Origin: MED-G105 sp965263305
GTDB lineage: Bacteria; Pseudomonadota; Alphaproteobacteria; Caulobacterales; Parvularculaceae
DNA length: 64,000 bases
Assembly (NCBI GenBank): GCA_965263305.1
Contig: OZ253666.1
Span: forward strand, 2,480,001-2,544,000
Direction of reading: 5' to 3'
Positions 54,291-63,245 of this stretch are shown in pieces (the first letter of the stretch is position 1; each line of letters starts with the position of its first letter). Position numbers and translations under genes: made by a program. Below the pieces are notes generated by a model, which searched no databases, was not told the DNA's origin, and saw only the letters and a program-made list of their open reading frames with translations.

Positions 54291-55211
54291 ATGTCTGTCT
54301 ACCATCGAAATGTTGATACCGTCATGGGTCGGATCGACCCTGAGGATGGCCCTCAAGCCCGGCGATTGTGGCAAGATGTGCGCGATGATGCCGATCGCGC
54401 CATTATCGGGTTCGCCTGTGAAGCGGGCGTGATCCGCAATAAGGGCCGACCAGGTGCAAAGCTGGGTCCGGCAGCGATTCGAAACGCGATGGCGAATCTA
54501 CCAAGCATGGGCGGGTTGGAGTTTGCCGATCTGGGCGATATCGTCGTTGACGGTGATGACCTCGAGCATGGGCAAGAAATGCTGTCAGATCGGGTTGCAA
54601 ATGCCCTGGCCACAAAAGAGCGGTTAATGGTGTTGGGCGGGGGACACGAAACAGCCTTTGGCAGTCACCTCGGGCTTAAGCAACGATTCTCAACCAAGCG
54701 GATCGGCATCATTAATTTGGATGCGCATCTGGACTTGCGAAACCCTGGCGACGCGGGGCCTTCATCGGGAACGCCGTTTAATCAAATTCGAAACCTCGAT
54801 CCCGATAGGTTCAACTATCTGTGCATTGGCGTTGCAGAAGAGGCCAACACTCAAGCGTTATTCGAACGAGCAAAGGTCTGGGGCGTCGATTTCGTTCTCG
54901 ACCGAGAGATGGTCGACGGCTCGGCCGTTTTCGACGAAAAAATCCGTTTACTGATCGAAAGAAGCGATATTGTCCATCTTTCAATCGATATCGATGTTTT
55001 GCCGCATTATCAGGCGCCCGGGGTAAGTGCGCCTGCCGTCAGGGGCGTTCCATTCGCGACCATTGAGCATATTCTGACGACGGTCGATCAACTATGCGAG
55101 CAACAAAATACGCCAATGCCATTGGTGGACATCGTTGAGGTTTCTCCGCCCTATGACAGGGACGGAATTACCGCAAAGACAGCCGCCTATCTGGCGCGGT
55201 ATTTGTTGTAA
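54291..55211 (+). CDS. hutG: Formimidoylglutamase (arginase family)
   Basis: Cleaves N-formimidoyl-L-glutamate to glutamate and formamide, the last step of the four-step hut route. Arginase-type manganese motifs are present: LGGGHETAFG, INLDAHLDLR and HLSIDIDVLPHYQAPG. ATG 54291 is preceded by GGGGAAAG. At 306 aa, normal. With hutI, hutH and hutU in this cluster the pathway is complete, so no deformylase (HutF route) is needed. Confidence 0.93.
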   Translation: MSVYHRNVDTVMGRIDPEDGPQARRLWQDVRDDADRAIIGFACEAGVIRNKGRPGAKLGPAAIRNAMANLPSMGGLEFADLGDIVVDGDDLEHGQEMLSDRVANALATKERLMVLGGGHETAFGSHLGLKQRFSTKRIGIINLDAHLDLRNPGDAGPSSGTPFNQIRNLDPDRFNYLCIGVAEEANTQALFERAKVWGVDFVLDREMVDGSAVFDEKIRLLIERSDIVHLSIDIDVLPHYQAPGVSAPAVRGVPFATIEHILTTVDQLCEQQNTPMPLVDIVEVSPPYDRDGITAKTAAYLARYLL

Positions 55212-55417
55212 CGGCAGTGACAGGTATCACCAAAATTACCCCAGGAATCTAGCGCCACGCAAAATTGAACAATCCGTTTACCATATAACTGGCAATAACG
55301 CTGGTTAATTGGCGATTGCTTAGAGTTGGGCCATTCCCTCCGGTTTTTCGGGTCACGCATGGCGCTTCCCCGAAAGCGCCATTTTATCTGCATGTCCCTA
55401 TTGCAAATGCGGCGTAA

Positions 55418-55440
55418 AAGAAATATATGAAATGCATTAA
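55418..55440 (+). promoter_or_regulatory. Candidate NsrR box upstream of nsrR
   Basis: aagaaatatatgaaatgcattaa resembles the 11-1-11 NsrR consensus (AAGATGYATTT N AAATRCATCTT): the right half begins AAATGCAT and the left half matches at seven of eleven positions. It lies 12 bp before the nsrR start, fitting autoregulation by NO. Confidence 0.5.
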
Positions 55441-55452
55441 AAGGACGATGTG

Positions 55453-55890
55453 ATGCGCCTCACTGTGCAAACTGACTATGCTCTGCGGATGCTGATGCAT
55501 TTGGCCGTGAATACCGACCGGCTCTCGACGATTTCGGAGATTGCCGAGCGGTACAACATATCAAAGAACCATCTCATGAAGGTCGCCCAAACCCTGAGCG
55601 GGAAGGGGATTGTTGGGTCGGTGCGCGGCCGGTCAGGCGGATTGCGCCTCGCATGCGAACCAAAAGACATAAAGCTCGGCGCGGTTGCGCGCTCTTTGGA
55701 GGCGGGGAGTGCGCTCGTGGAGTGTTTTCCGGGCGGATCGGGCGCTTGCATGATTACGCCTGCCTGCAAGCTGAAGAGTATCCTCGCCGAAGCTCAAGAT
55801 GCGTTCTATATCGCGCTCGACCGTTATACATTGGATGACCTTGTTTGGCGAAACCCTGCCTTGCACGATTTATTGAAGGAAACGGCATGA
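55453..55890 (+). CDS. nsrR: Rrf2-family regulator, NsrR-like nitric-oxide sensor, 145 aa
   Basis: Rrf2 winged helix at the N-terminus: RLTVQTDYALRMLMHLAV, SEIAERYNISKNHLMKVAQTLSGKGIVGSVRGRSGGLRLA. The three cluster cysteines occur as C-x7-C-x5-C in VECFPGGSGACMITPACKLKS, the NsrR spacing, so a NO-sensitive Fe-S cluster is expected. ATG 55453 follows AAGGA. The gene overlaps the globin start, so both are expressed together; the globin detoxifies NO. Confidence 0.92.
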   Translation: MRLTVQTDYALRMLMHLAVNTDRLSTISEIAERYNISKNHLMKVAQTLSGKGIVGSVRGRSGGLRLACEPKDIKLGAVARSLEAGSALVECFPGGSGACMITPACKLKSILAEAQDAFYIALDRYTLDDLVWRNPALHDLLKETA

Positions 55891-56342
55891 CGCAGATCCC
55901 TGTAAAAAGCGCTCAGGTTCGGCGCGCCGAAATCCAGGCTCATGCACAATCTCTCGGTATTGACGAGGCCTATATATCTGTTCTTGTGGAAACGTTTTAT
56001 GGGCGCATTCGCGAAGATGAACTGATCGGACCGATTTTTGATAACGCCATCGGGGATAATTGGGATCATCATCTTGGTACGATGAAGGCCTTTTGGGCGT
56101 CGGTGGCGTTGAATGCCGGACATTATTCCGGAAAACCTGTTCCCGCCCATAAAAAACACGCATCAATCCAGCCTGAGCATTTCAAAATTTGGCTAGCACT
56201 CTTTCGGCAGACGTTGGACGACACAGCGCCAACCTCTGGCGCGGTTAACTACTTTATGGAACGGGCGGAGCGAATTGCCCTAAGCCTACAGCTGGCGTTG
56301 TTTGGTATACCGGGGCTCGAAAGGGCGGAAGCCACGCCGTGA
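55887..56342 (+). CDS. Group III truncated haemoglobin (trHb3), 151 aa
   Basis: Small globin with the group III pattern: SVLVETFYGRIREDELIGPIFDNAI, then NWDHHLGTMKAFWASVAL, KPVPAHKKH and SIQPEHFKIWLALFRQTL, where the His in EHF is the probable proximal haem ligand. Start ATG overlaps the nsrR stop (ATGA), with a GAAGGA site upstream. Under NsrR control it probably scavenges or dioxygenates nitric oxide. It is convergent with the transketolase gene, 18 bp apart. Confidence 0.92.
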   Translation: MTQIPVKSAQVRRAEIQAHAQSLGIDEAYISVLVETFYGRIREDELIGPIFDNAIGDNWDHHLGTMKAFWASVALNAGHYSGKPVPAHKKHASIQPEHFKIWLALFRQTLDDTAPTSGAVNYFMERAERIALSLQLALFGIPGLERAEATP

Positions 56343-56360
56343 CGGCGGGATTATTCTACA

Positions 56361-58343
56361 TCAATTGCCACTGTTCTTTATAGTATTTTTGACCGTGTCT
56401 GCGATAGAATTAACAGTCAGCCCGAAAAATTCGTAGGCGTCATCTTTTGGCGCGCTGACGCCAAATCGATCAACGCCAATGAATTGATCGCCAGGGCGCA
56501 GCCAATAGTCCCACCCCGTGCGCACCGCTGCTTCAATGGCGAAGCGCGGCGCATCGCCCAGCACGGTTTGCTGGTAGGAGGGGGCTTGCATATCGAAGTA
56601 ACGCCAATTCGGCATGGAAACGACGCGCGCGTTGACGCCATCCTGTTCAAGCTTTTCGGAGACGGAAACGGCGAGGTCGACCTCTGATCCAGTGGCGAGC
56701 AATGTGGCGTCGGGGGTTTTCACCTCATGGATTGCGTAAGCGCCCGTTGCGCAGAGATTGGCATCAGAATACTGCTTGCGCTGTTGCGGTAGGCCCTGTC
56801 TTGAAAGGGCGATAATGCTCGGGGCATTTTTATCAAGAAGGGCGGCTTCCCAGCATTCGGCCGTTTCTACGATATCGGCGGGACGGAAAACATTGAGATT
56901 GGGAATGGCGCGCAGCGCCGCGAGATGTTCGACCGGCTGATGGGTGGGGCCATCCTCACCCAGACCAATAGAGTCGTGGGTGAAGACGAATATCGATTGG
57001 ACGCCCATCAACGCCGCCAATCGGATCGACGGTCGACAGTAATCGCTGAAGACCAAAAAGGCGCCGCCATAGGGCGTAAACCCGCCATGCAAGGCGATGC
57101 CATTCATGGCGGCGGCCATGGCGTGTTCGCGCACACCGTAGTGCACATATCGACCGCCGTAGTTTTCCGCTGAGAAAGTCTCAAGATCCGGGGTCCGCGT
57201 ATTGTTGGAACCGGTAAGATCCGCGGAGCCGCCGAACAGGGCGGGCAGCGCCGGGTTCAATCGCTCGAGCGTGCGCTGGGAGGCGATACGGCTGGCGACT
57301 TTTTCCGGTTTCAATGCAAGGTCATTTTTAAAGACAGAGATGGTGTTTGAGAGTGTCTCCTCATCAATGCCCGACAAACGGCGCTCAAAGGCATCGCGAT
57401 TTGGCGACGCCATCAGCCGGTCACGCCACGCCGCCCTGACTTGCTCGCCGCGGCCGCCGACAGATCGCCAAGCATTTAAAATATTGTCCGGAATCTTAAA
57501 AGGCGTATGGGGCCAATCGATTGCCTTACGGACAAGGTCTATTTCTTCTGCGCCAAGCGGTGCGCCATGGGCTTTTGCGGTGCCGCCTTTATTGGGCGCG
57601 CCTTTGCCAATGACAGTTTTACAGGCGATCAGGCTTGGTTGATTCGTGGGTTTGGCGGCCGCGATCGCCGCCTCAATGGCTTCCGGGTCATGGCCGTCGA
57701 TCGACTGCACGTCCCAGCCGCAGGCAGCGAAGCGATCTAGCTGATTTGTTGAATCAGCTAGAGAAACCGCGCCATCGATCGTGATCTCGTTGTCATCCCA
57801 AAGAACGATCAATTTACGGAGCTTTAAGTGACCTGCTAAAGAAATCGCCTCTTGACTGATCCCTTCCATCAAGCACCCGTCTCCGGCGATGACATAGGTG
57901 TAGTGATCAACTAACTCTTGGCCAAATTCGGCATTAAGATTGGCTTCCGCCATCGCAAAACCAACGGCATTTGAGATGCCCTGCCCAAGGGGGCCTGTGG
58001 TCGTTTCTATGCCCGGCGCGTGTCCATATTCCGGATGCCCCGCCGTTTTTGATCCGAGTTGACGGAAATTTTTCAGTTGATCGATGTCCATTCCCTCATA
58101 CCCCAGAAGGTAACCGAGGGCGTAGATCAACATGGAACCGTGACCCGCAGAAAGAATGAACCGGTCGCGATCGGGCCAGGCGGGGTCTGTGACGTCAAAT
58201 GTCAGGCATTTTGCGAAGAGGGTCGTGGCGACGTCGGCCATGCCCATGGGCATGCCCGGGTGACCGGATTTGGCCCGTTCAACGGCATCCATGGCGAGCG
58301 CACGGATCGCATTGGCCATTTGCGCATGCGTTACATCAGTCAT
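56361..58343 (-). CDS. tkt: Transketolase
   Basis: Thiamine-diphosphate enzyme of the non-oxidative pentose phosphate pathway, transferring two-carbon units. The substrate site FILSAGHGSMLIYAL, the TPP-binding GDGCLMEG, ETTTGPLGQGISNAVG and the C-terminal half YVHYGVREHAMAAAMNG are all present; 660 aa is standard. It sits just upstream of transaldolase, xylA and xylB on the same strand (in the order xylB, xylA, tal, tkt as transcribed), completing xylose catabolism. Confidence 0.97.
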   Translation of the reverse strand: MTDVTHAQMANAIRALAMDAVERAKSGHPGMPMGMADVATTLFAKCLTFDVTDPAWPDRDRFILSAGHGSMLIYALGYLLGYEGMDIDQLKNFRQLGSKTAGHPEYGHAPGIETTTGPLGQGISNAVGFAMAEANLNAEFGQELVDHYTYVIAGDGCLMEGISQEAISLAGHLKLRKLIVLWDDNEITIDGAVSLADSTNQLDRFAACGWDVQSIDGHDPEAIEAAIAAAKPTNQPSLIACKTVIGKGAPNKGGTAKAHGAPLGAEEIDLVRKAIDWPHTPFKIPDNILNAWRSVGGRGEQVRAAWRDRLMASPNRDAFERRLSGIDEETLSNTISVFKNDLALKPEKVASRIASQRTLERLNPALPALFGGSADLTGSNNTRTPDLETFSAENYGGRYVHYGVREHAMAAAMNGIALHGGFTPYGGAFLVFSDYCRPSIRLAALMGVQSIFVFTHDSIGLGEDGPTHQPVEHLAALRAIPNLNVFRPADIVETAECWEAALLDKNAPSIIALSRQGLPQQRKQYSDANLCATGAYAIHEVKTPDATLLATGSEVDLAVSVSEKLEQDGVNARVVSMPNWRYFDMQAPSYQQTVLGDAPRFAIEAAVRTGWDYWLRPGDQFIGVDRFGVSAPKDDAYEFFGLTVNSIADTVKNTIKNSGN

Positions 58344-58375
58344 GTTTGGTTCCGTTCTACGTTACGTTTTACCGG

Positions 58376-59029
58376 CTAGAGAACCGATTGGCCCGTGGCG
58401 GCCCAGTCTTTCAAAAACGCTTCAAGGCCTTTATCCGTTAAAGGATGATCCGCCAGTTTCCAGATAACATTGGGTGGCGCCGTTGCGACATCGGCGCCAA
58501 TAAGAGCGCAATCTTTGATATGGTTCGGCGAGCGGATGGAGGCCGCTAGGATTTCGGTCTCTAAATTATAGTTGTCATAAATGGTCCTGATCTCTTGGAT
58601 CAGGGTAAGGCCATCGAGGTGGATGTCATCAAGCCGTCCGATAAACGGGGAGATGAATGTTGCGCCCGCTTTGGCGGCGAGTAACGCCTGGTTGGCGGAA
58701 AAGCAAAGCGTCACATTCGTCTTTATGCCGCTTAAAGAAAGCGTTCGACAGGCCTTCAAGCCGTCAATCGTAAGGGGCAGTTTCACAGTGACGTTGGCGG
58801 CAAGTTTTGCGAGAGACTGGCCTTCTTCGATCATCGCATCGGTGTCGACGGCCGTGACCTCTGCGCTAACAGGGCCGGTCGTTGCGTCGCAAATTTCGGC
58901 GATCACGTCACGAAAATTGCGGCCAGACTTTTTAATCAGCGTTGGGTTCGTTGTGACCCCGTCAATCAGGCCAGCCGAAGCCAGCGACCGGATCTCCTCG
59001 ATCTCGGCCGTGTCTGCAAAAAATTTCAT
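58376..59029 (-). CDS. Transaldolase / fructose-6-phosphate aldolase family (short form), 217 aa
   Basis: The start MKFFADTAEIEEIRSLASAGLIDGVTTNPTLI is typical of the short transaldolase (TalC/Fsa) group. The Schiff-base Lys lies in NVTVKLPLTIDGLKA and the second conserved loop is GATFISPFIGRLDD. Normal length about 215 aa. It cannot be split between transaldolase and fructose-6-phosphate aldolase by sequence alone, but its position after xylA and before tkt favours transaldolase in pentose metabolism. 11 bp after xylA, 32 bp before tkt. Confidence 0.92.
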   Translation of the reverse strand: MKFFADTAEIEEIRSLASAGLIDGVTTNPTLIKKSGRNFRDVIAEICDATTGPVSAEVTAVDTDAMIEEGQSLAKLAANVTVKLPLTIDGLKACRTLSLSGIKTNVTLCFSANQALLAAKAGATFISPFIGRLDDIHLDGLTLIQEIRTIYDNYNLETEILAASIRSPNHIKDCALIGADVATAPPNVIWKLADHPLTDKGLEAFLKDWAATGQSVL

Positions 59030-59040
59030 TTGGGTCTCCG

Positions 59041-60360
59041 CTACTTTACAAATCGGGTGACGTAGTTTTCGAGATATTCCTGTCGGCCGGATTTCGGCGT
59101 CGGGCTTGCATCTTTTTCAACGGCGAAATCGGACATGTCCGAAAGAGAGGCGTCTCTGCTCAGCATTTGCGCCCCGATACCGGAATCCCATCCCGCATAA
59201 CGGTCTTTCGTGAACCCGGATAACGTGCCGTCCTCGATCATCGCTGCTGCGTTTAGTAGCGCGCGCGCTGTTAAATCGACGGCCCCAACATGACCATGGA
59301 ACAAATCCTCTGCGTCGATGCTTTGTCGCCGGACTTTGGCATCGAAGTTAAAGCCGCCGGTTTGGAATCCGCCGCCCTGAAGAATGTAGTAGACGGCCAG
59401 AGTAATCTCGCGCAGGTCGTTCGGGAATTGATCTGTATCCCATCCATTTTGAGGATCGCCGCGGTTCATATCAACAGATCCGAAGATGCCATAATCGTTG
59501 GCGAGGGCGATTTCGTGCTCAAACGAACACCCAGCGAGGGTTGCGTGGTTCGCCTCGATATTGACCTTGACCTCATTTTCAAGCCCGTAGCGCTTCAAGA
59601 AACCGTAAACGGTCGCGACATCGGAATCATATTGATGTTTGGTTGGTTCATGGGGCTTTGGCTCAATCAGGATCGTACCCTTAAAGCCAATTTTGTGTTT
59701 GTGTTCGACGACCATATTAAGGAACCGCCCAAGTTGGTCGAGTTCCTGTCCAAGCTTGGTGTTCAGTAGGCAGTCATATCCTTCGCGACCGCCCCATAAA
59801 ACGTAGTTTTCACCGCCTAGTTTTTCGGTTGCCTCGAGGGCATGTTTTACTTGCATCGCGGCATAGGCGACAATTTCAGGGTCTGGATTGGTCGCGCCGC
59901 CCGCCATGAAGCGCGGATGGCTAAACAAGTTCGCCGTTCCCCAAAGGAGTTTCACCCCGGTGTCGGACATTTTCGCGCCAATCTTGTCGACCATAATCGA
60001 TAGATTGCGCACATGCTCCGATGGGGTCGCGGCTGCCGCCATGACATCCACATCGTGGAAACAGAAATAGGGCAGGCCTAGGCGGGAGAAGAAGTCGAAC
60101 GCCTCATCAAGTTTATGGTCCGCCGCCTTTTGGTCTAATTCGCCGCCATGCCATGGCCGGTTGAACGTGCCCGCGCCGAATACGTCGAAACCATCCCAAC
60201 AGAATGTATGCCAATAACAAACTGCGAATCGCAGATGCTCTTCCATCGATTTGCCAAGAACATGGCGCGAGGGGTCATAATAACGGTAGGAGAGCGGATC
60301 GTCGCTATCAGGACCTTTGTACTCAACTTTTGGGATGTCAGAAAAATAAGTGCCCGTCAT
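59041..60360 (-). CDS. xylA: Xylose isomerase
   Basis: Converts D-xylose to D-xylulose in the cytoplasm. Standard motifs: CYWHTFCWDGFDVFGAGTFNRPW, YFCFHDVDVM, ENYVLWGGREGYDCL, IEPKPHEPTKHQYDSD and FGSVDMNRGDPQNGWDTDQFPND with metal ligands. Start ATG 60360 gives 439 aa, standard; an upstream extension is only a shadow of xylB. The xylB stop overlaps its ATG (ATGA) and an AGGGAG site is inside xylB. Third enzyme step of xylose use feeds tal and tkt. Confidence 0.97.
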   Translation of the reverse strand: MTGTYFSDIPKVEYKGPDSDDPLSYRYYDPSRHVLGKSMEEHLRFAVCYWHTFCWDGFDVFGAGTFNRPWHGGELDQKAADHKLDEAFDFFSRLGLPYFCFHDVDVMAAAATPSEHVRNLSIMVDKIGAKMSDTGVKLLWGTANLFSHPRFMAGGATNPDPEIVAYAAMQVKHALEATEKLGGENYVLWGGREGYDCLLNTKLGQELDQLGRFLNMVVEHKHKIGFKGTILIEPKPHEPTKHQYDSDVATVYGFLKRYGLENEVKVNIEANHATLAGCSFEHEIALANDYGIFGSVDMNRGDPQNGWDTDQFPNDLREITLAVYYILQGGGFQTGGFNFDAKVRRQSIDAEDLFHGHVGAVDLTARALLNAAAMIEDGTLSGFTKDRYAGWDSGIGAQMLSRDASLSDMSDFAVEKDASPTPKSGRQEYLENYVTRFVK

Positions 60361-61817
60361 AGCGCGTTCTCCCTGAATAAAGGCGCGAGTTGTTTGTAAA
60401 GTTTCTGGAATAGGGGGCGGCGAGCCGTGTAATGATCTTTTAGCTTCTCGGAAGGCTCGATGATGTCGCGGATTGGCGGCGGCACGCACACATCCTCCAC
60501 GGCTTCATTCGTCAGGGCCAGGCGCGCCAAGCGGGCGGCGCCATAAGCGGGGCCCACTTCCGCGCCTTCGCGATAGATCAAGGGTTGATTGAACACGGAG
60601 GCGAGCAATCGACCCCAATACTTTGAGCGTGCGCCGCCGCCAATCACGGTAAGCGTTTCGATGACAGCGCCAGACCCGTGTAACGCGTCGATGCCATCGG
60701 CAAGGCCAAACGCCACTCCTTCAAGCGCTGCTTGCCCAAGGGTCGCTTTATCCGATGTGTGGGTCAGCCCGAAGAAAACGCCTTGGGCGAGTGGGTTATT
60801 ATGTGGCGTTCGTTCACCGGAAAGATAAGGGAGAAAAATCTCGCTTTTGCAGACGGTGTTCGACGTTTCCGCCATCTCGTAAAGCGCGCTAGGGTCGTCA
60901 ACCCCCGCAACGCCAGCGACCCAGTCAACGGCGCTGGCGGCGCTCAACATCACCGACATCTGATGCCATCGATCGGGGAGGGCATGGCAAAAAGTATGTA
61001 CGCCGCCGTTCGGATTGGGCCGATACTGACCATCGGCCAGGAAGGTAACGCCTGATGTACCAAGCGATAAAAACGCGTCGCCTGGGCGAACGGTGCCCGT
61101 CCCAACCGCGCCGGCGGCGTTGTCGCCGCCGCCTGCTGCGACGGGCACAACATTCATTCCCCAAGCTTCGGCTAACTCGCTGCGCAGTTCGCCGGTAAAC
61201 TCGTTTCCTTCATAAAGCGTGGGCATATGATCTTGGCTCAGTCCGCAAGCGCTGAGAACATCATCGGCCCATTGGCGTTTTTCGGTGTTTAACCAGAGGG
61301 TTCCCGCCGAGTCTGACATGTCCGAGGCGTAATCCCCGGTCATGCGCAGGCGTACATAATCCTTCGGCAACAGAATTTTCGCGATCTTGGCGAAGCAATC
61401 TGGCTCATTCTTCTTTAGCCAGAGGAGTTTTGGCGCGGTAAAGCCCGGCATCGCGCGGTTACCGGTGATCTCACCCAGGGCGGGAAGCGCGTCTTCCAGT
61501 TCATGGCACTCGTTCGCGCTGCGCCCATCATTCCATAAAATCGCAGGGCGTAACGCGGAACCGTCATCTCCTAGAAGCGTCGCGCCATGCATCTGACCAG
61601 ACAGGCCGATCGCTTGGGTCGATGCGCGAAGTTCTGACGAAATGTTCGAAACCGCTTTGTTGGTGGCTGACCACCAATCAGCGGGGTTCTGTTCAGAGTG
61701 CAACGGCGCCGGGCGGGAGACCGATAGGGGTGCAGATGTCTGTTCGACCGTTACGCCGGTGTCGTCCACGGCGACGCACTTTACAGCGGACGTGCCAATA
61801 TCGATGCCTAGAAACAT
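60357..61817 (-). CDS. xylB: Xylulokinase
   Basis: Phosphorylates D-xylulose to D-xylulose-5-phosphate. FGGY kinase with N-terminal FLGIDIGTSAVKCVAVDD, IGLSGQMHGATLLGDDG, WNDGRSANE and the C-terminal GGGARSKYWGRLLASVF signature. At 486 aa, normal. First gene of the xylBA-tal-tkt operon; a LacI-type operator lies 35 bp upstream of its ATG. Confidence 0.96.
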   Translation of the reverse strand: MFLGIDIGTSAVKCVAVDDTGVTVEQTSAPLSVSRPAPLHSEQNPADWWSATNKAVSNISSELRASTQAIGLSGQMHGATLLGDDGSALRPAILWNDGRSANECHELEDALPALGEITGNRAMPGFTAPKLLWLKKNEPDCFAKIAKILLPKDYVRLRMTGDYASDMSDSAGTLWLNTEKRQWADDVLSACGLSQDHMPTLYEGNEFTGELRSELAEAWGMNVVPVAAGGGDNAAGAVGTGTVRPGDAFLSLGTSGVTFLADGQYRPNPNGGVHTFCHALPDRWHQMSVMLSAASAVDWVAGVAGVDDPSALYEMAETSNTVCKSEIFLPYLSGERTPHNNPLAQGVFFGLTHTSDKATLGQAALEGVAFGLADGIDALHGSGAVIETLTVIGGGARSKYWGRLLASVFNQPLIYREGAEVGPAYGAARLARLALTNEAVEDVCVPPPIRDIIEPSEKLKDHYTARRPLFQKLYKQLAPLFRENAL

Positions 61818-61851
61818 AGCTTTAACAGGGTCATTCTCTAATTTTAGAAAA

Positions 61852-61865
61852 TGGTAGCGCTAACA
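61852..61865. promoter_or_regulatory. LacI-type operator tggtagcgctaaca (copy 1, xylB/xylR region)
   Basis: CG-centred near-palindrome typical of LacI/GalR sites, 35 bp upstream of xylB. The same motif recurs before the GH43 gene (63070) with only one changed base. Its place between xylB and divergent regulator suggests repression of xylBA-tal-tkt and autoregulation. Confidence 0.8.
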
Positions 61866-61986
61866 TAATAGTGCGTCAACGTAGAATCACTCTCCAAAAT
61901 CGCAATAAGCGATTGATTCAAGTGTTTGCAATAGCACTATATGTCCATTTTAACTCAATGATTGCGGAATTGCTGCTATACGCCCC

Positions 61987-63027
61987 ATGGAAAAAGACAA
62001 ATCGATAAAATTAACAGATGTGGCGCGTCATGCGGGCGTATCCCCCATGACCGTTTCACGGGTGATCAACGGTGAAGCGAACGTCCGCGAAACGACGAAA
62101 GAAATTGTACTAGAGTCAATCGCCGCGCTCAATTACAAGCCGAATATTTCCGCTCGCGCCCTTGCGGGAAAGCGCGCATATAAACTCGCCCTCCTCTACG
62201 GCAATCCGTCAGCCTTTTATCTCAGCGAATTATTGGTCGGGGCGCTGGAGGAGATCAGCCGGCACGGGCACCAATTACTGGTGCACAAAGTTTCGGAGAC
62301 GGATACCGAAAAAAAAGTAAAAGAGAGCTTGTCGAAATTAACCGGCGAATATGACGGGGTGATCGTGCCGCCCCCGCTCAGCGACTACACCCATGTTCGT
62401 GATTTTCTGATAGATAACGATCTTCCCGCCATTTTTCTGTCCGGGTTAAGCGGCGGTGGGCGCAGTCGAAAAATTTGCATTGATGATTTCGAAGCCGCCA
62501 GGGAGATCACCAATTACCTCATTGATTTGGGCCATTCGCGAATTGGGTTTATCAAGGGCAATCCAAATCAGTACTCCACCAAAGAGCGATATAGAGGGTA
62601 CAAAGCCGCGTTGTCGGAGCACGGGCTTGGGCTTGATGAAAAGCTGCTCGCGCCTGGCTTGTTTACGTACGCTTCCGGATTGAAAGCTGCAAAGAAATTG
62701 TTGGCGGGAGCGAACGCGCCGACGGCGATTTTCGCAAGTAACGATGACATGGCGGCAGCGACGCTCGCGGTTGCAGCATCGGAAGGGTTAACGGTGCCGG
62801 ATGATCTATCGGTCGCCGGGTTTGATGATTCGCCTTTGGCTTCGGCCGTTTTTCCGCGACTAACAACAGTCAAGCAACCGCTTGATAAAATGGCGGCAAG
62901 CGCCGTGAACTCGTTGATCGATTTAATAGGGCGATCGAAGAATATTGGGGCCGATGACTCTGAAATCGTCCAATTAAACTACCAAATCGTTCTCGGCGAC
63001 AGCACGGACGCCCCATCAATCCAGTAA
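61987..63027 (+). CDS. xylR: LacI-family regulator of the xylose genes, 346 aa
   Basis: N-terminal helix-turn-helix KLTDVARHAGVSPMTVSRVINGEANVRETTKE followed by the hinge (NYKPNISARALAGKRAY). The effector domain has PSAFYLSELLVGALEEI, VIVPPPLSDY, ICIDDFEAAREITNYLIDLGHSRIGFI, AIFASNDDMAAATL and DLSVAGFDDSPLASAVFPRLTTV, standard for sugar-binding LacI members. Divergent from xylB and followed by a GH43 gene, with matching operators at both promoters. The gene name is by context; the effector (xylose or xylo-oligosaccharide) is inferred. Confidence 0.88.
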   Translation: MEKDKSIKLTDVARHAGVSPMTVSRVINGEANVRETTKEIVLESIAALNYKPNISARALAGKRAYKLALLYGNPSAFYLSELLVGALEEISRHGHQLLVHKVSETDTEKKVKESLSKLTGEYDGVIVPPPLSDYTHVRDFLIDNDLPAIFLSGLSGGGRSRKICIDDFEAAREITNYLIDLGHSRIGFIKGNPNQYSTKERYRGYKAALSEHGLGLDEKLLAPGLFTYASGLKAAKKLLAGANAPTAIFASNDDMAAATLAVAASEGLTVPDDLSVAGFDDSPLASAVFPRLTTVKQPLDKMAASAVNSLIDLIGRSKNIGADDSEIVQLNYQIVLGDSTDAPSIQ

Positions 63028-63069
63028 ATGCAGCTTTTGCTATTGACACGACCGCCATGCTCGTCAAAA

Positions 63070-63083
63070 TGATAGCGCTAACA
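63070..63083. promoter_or_regulatory. LacI-type operator tgatagcgctaaca (copy 2, GH43 promoter)
   Basis: Thirteen of fourteen bases match copy 1 at 61852, and flanking aaatg/acat bases agree as well. It lies 45 bp after the regulator gene and about 160 bp before the GH43 start, so the xylosidase gene has its own regulated promoter. Confidence 0.8.
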
Positions 63084-63155
63084 TTGTGGTGGGGAAAGCA
63101 ACTGCTTGTTTGATATCGCTGGGATTGCGGCGAGAGCCCGTATCTGGCAGCGGCG

Positions 63156-63188
63156 ACGGCCGACGTGCTCCTCCCGAGCGTCGGCCGT
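63156..63188 (+). terminator. Leader hairpin with T-tract between operator 2 and GH43
   Basis: acggccgacg pairs with cgtcggccgt (63179..63188): a 10-bp GC-rich stem, 13-base loop, followed by TTT(G). It has the shape of an intrinsic terminator and lies after the operator but 58 bp before the GH43 ATG. It may terminate the regulator transcript or act as an attenuator in the GH43 leader. Confidence 0.55.
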
Positions 63189-63245
63189 TTTGCCATATAG
63201 AAACGCCATAAAGAAACGGCCAAACAACAATAGGCAAAGGCTTCG

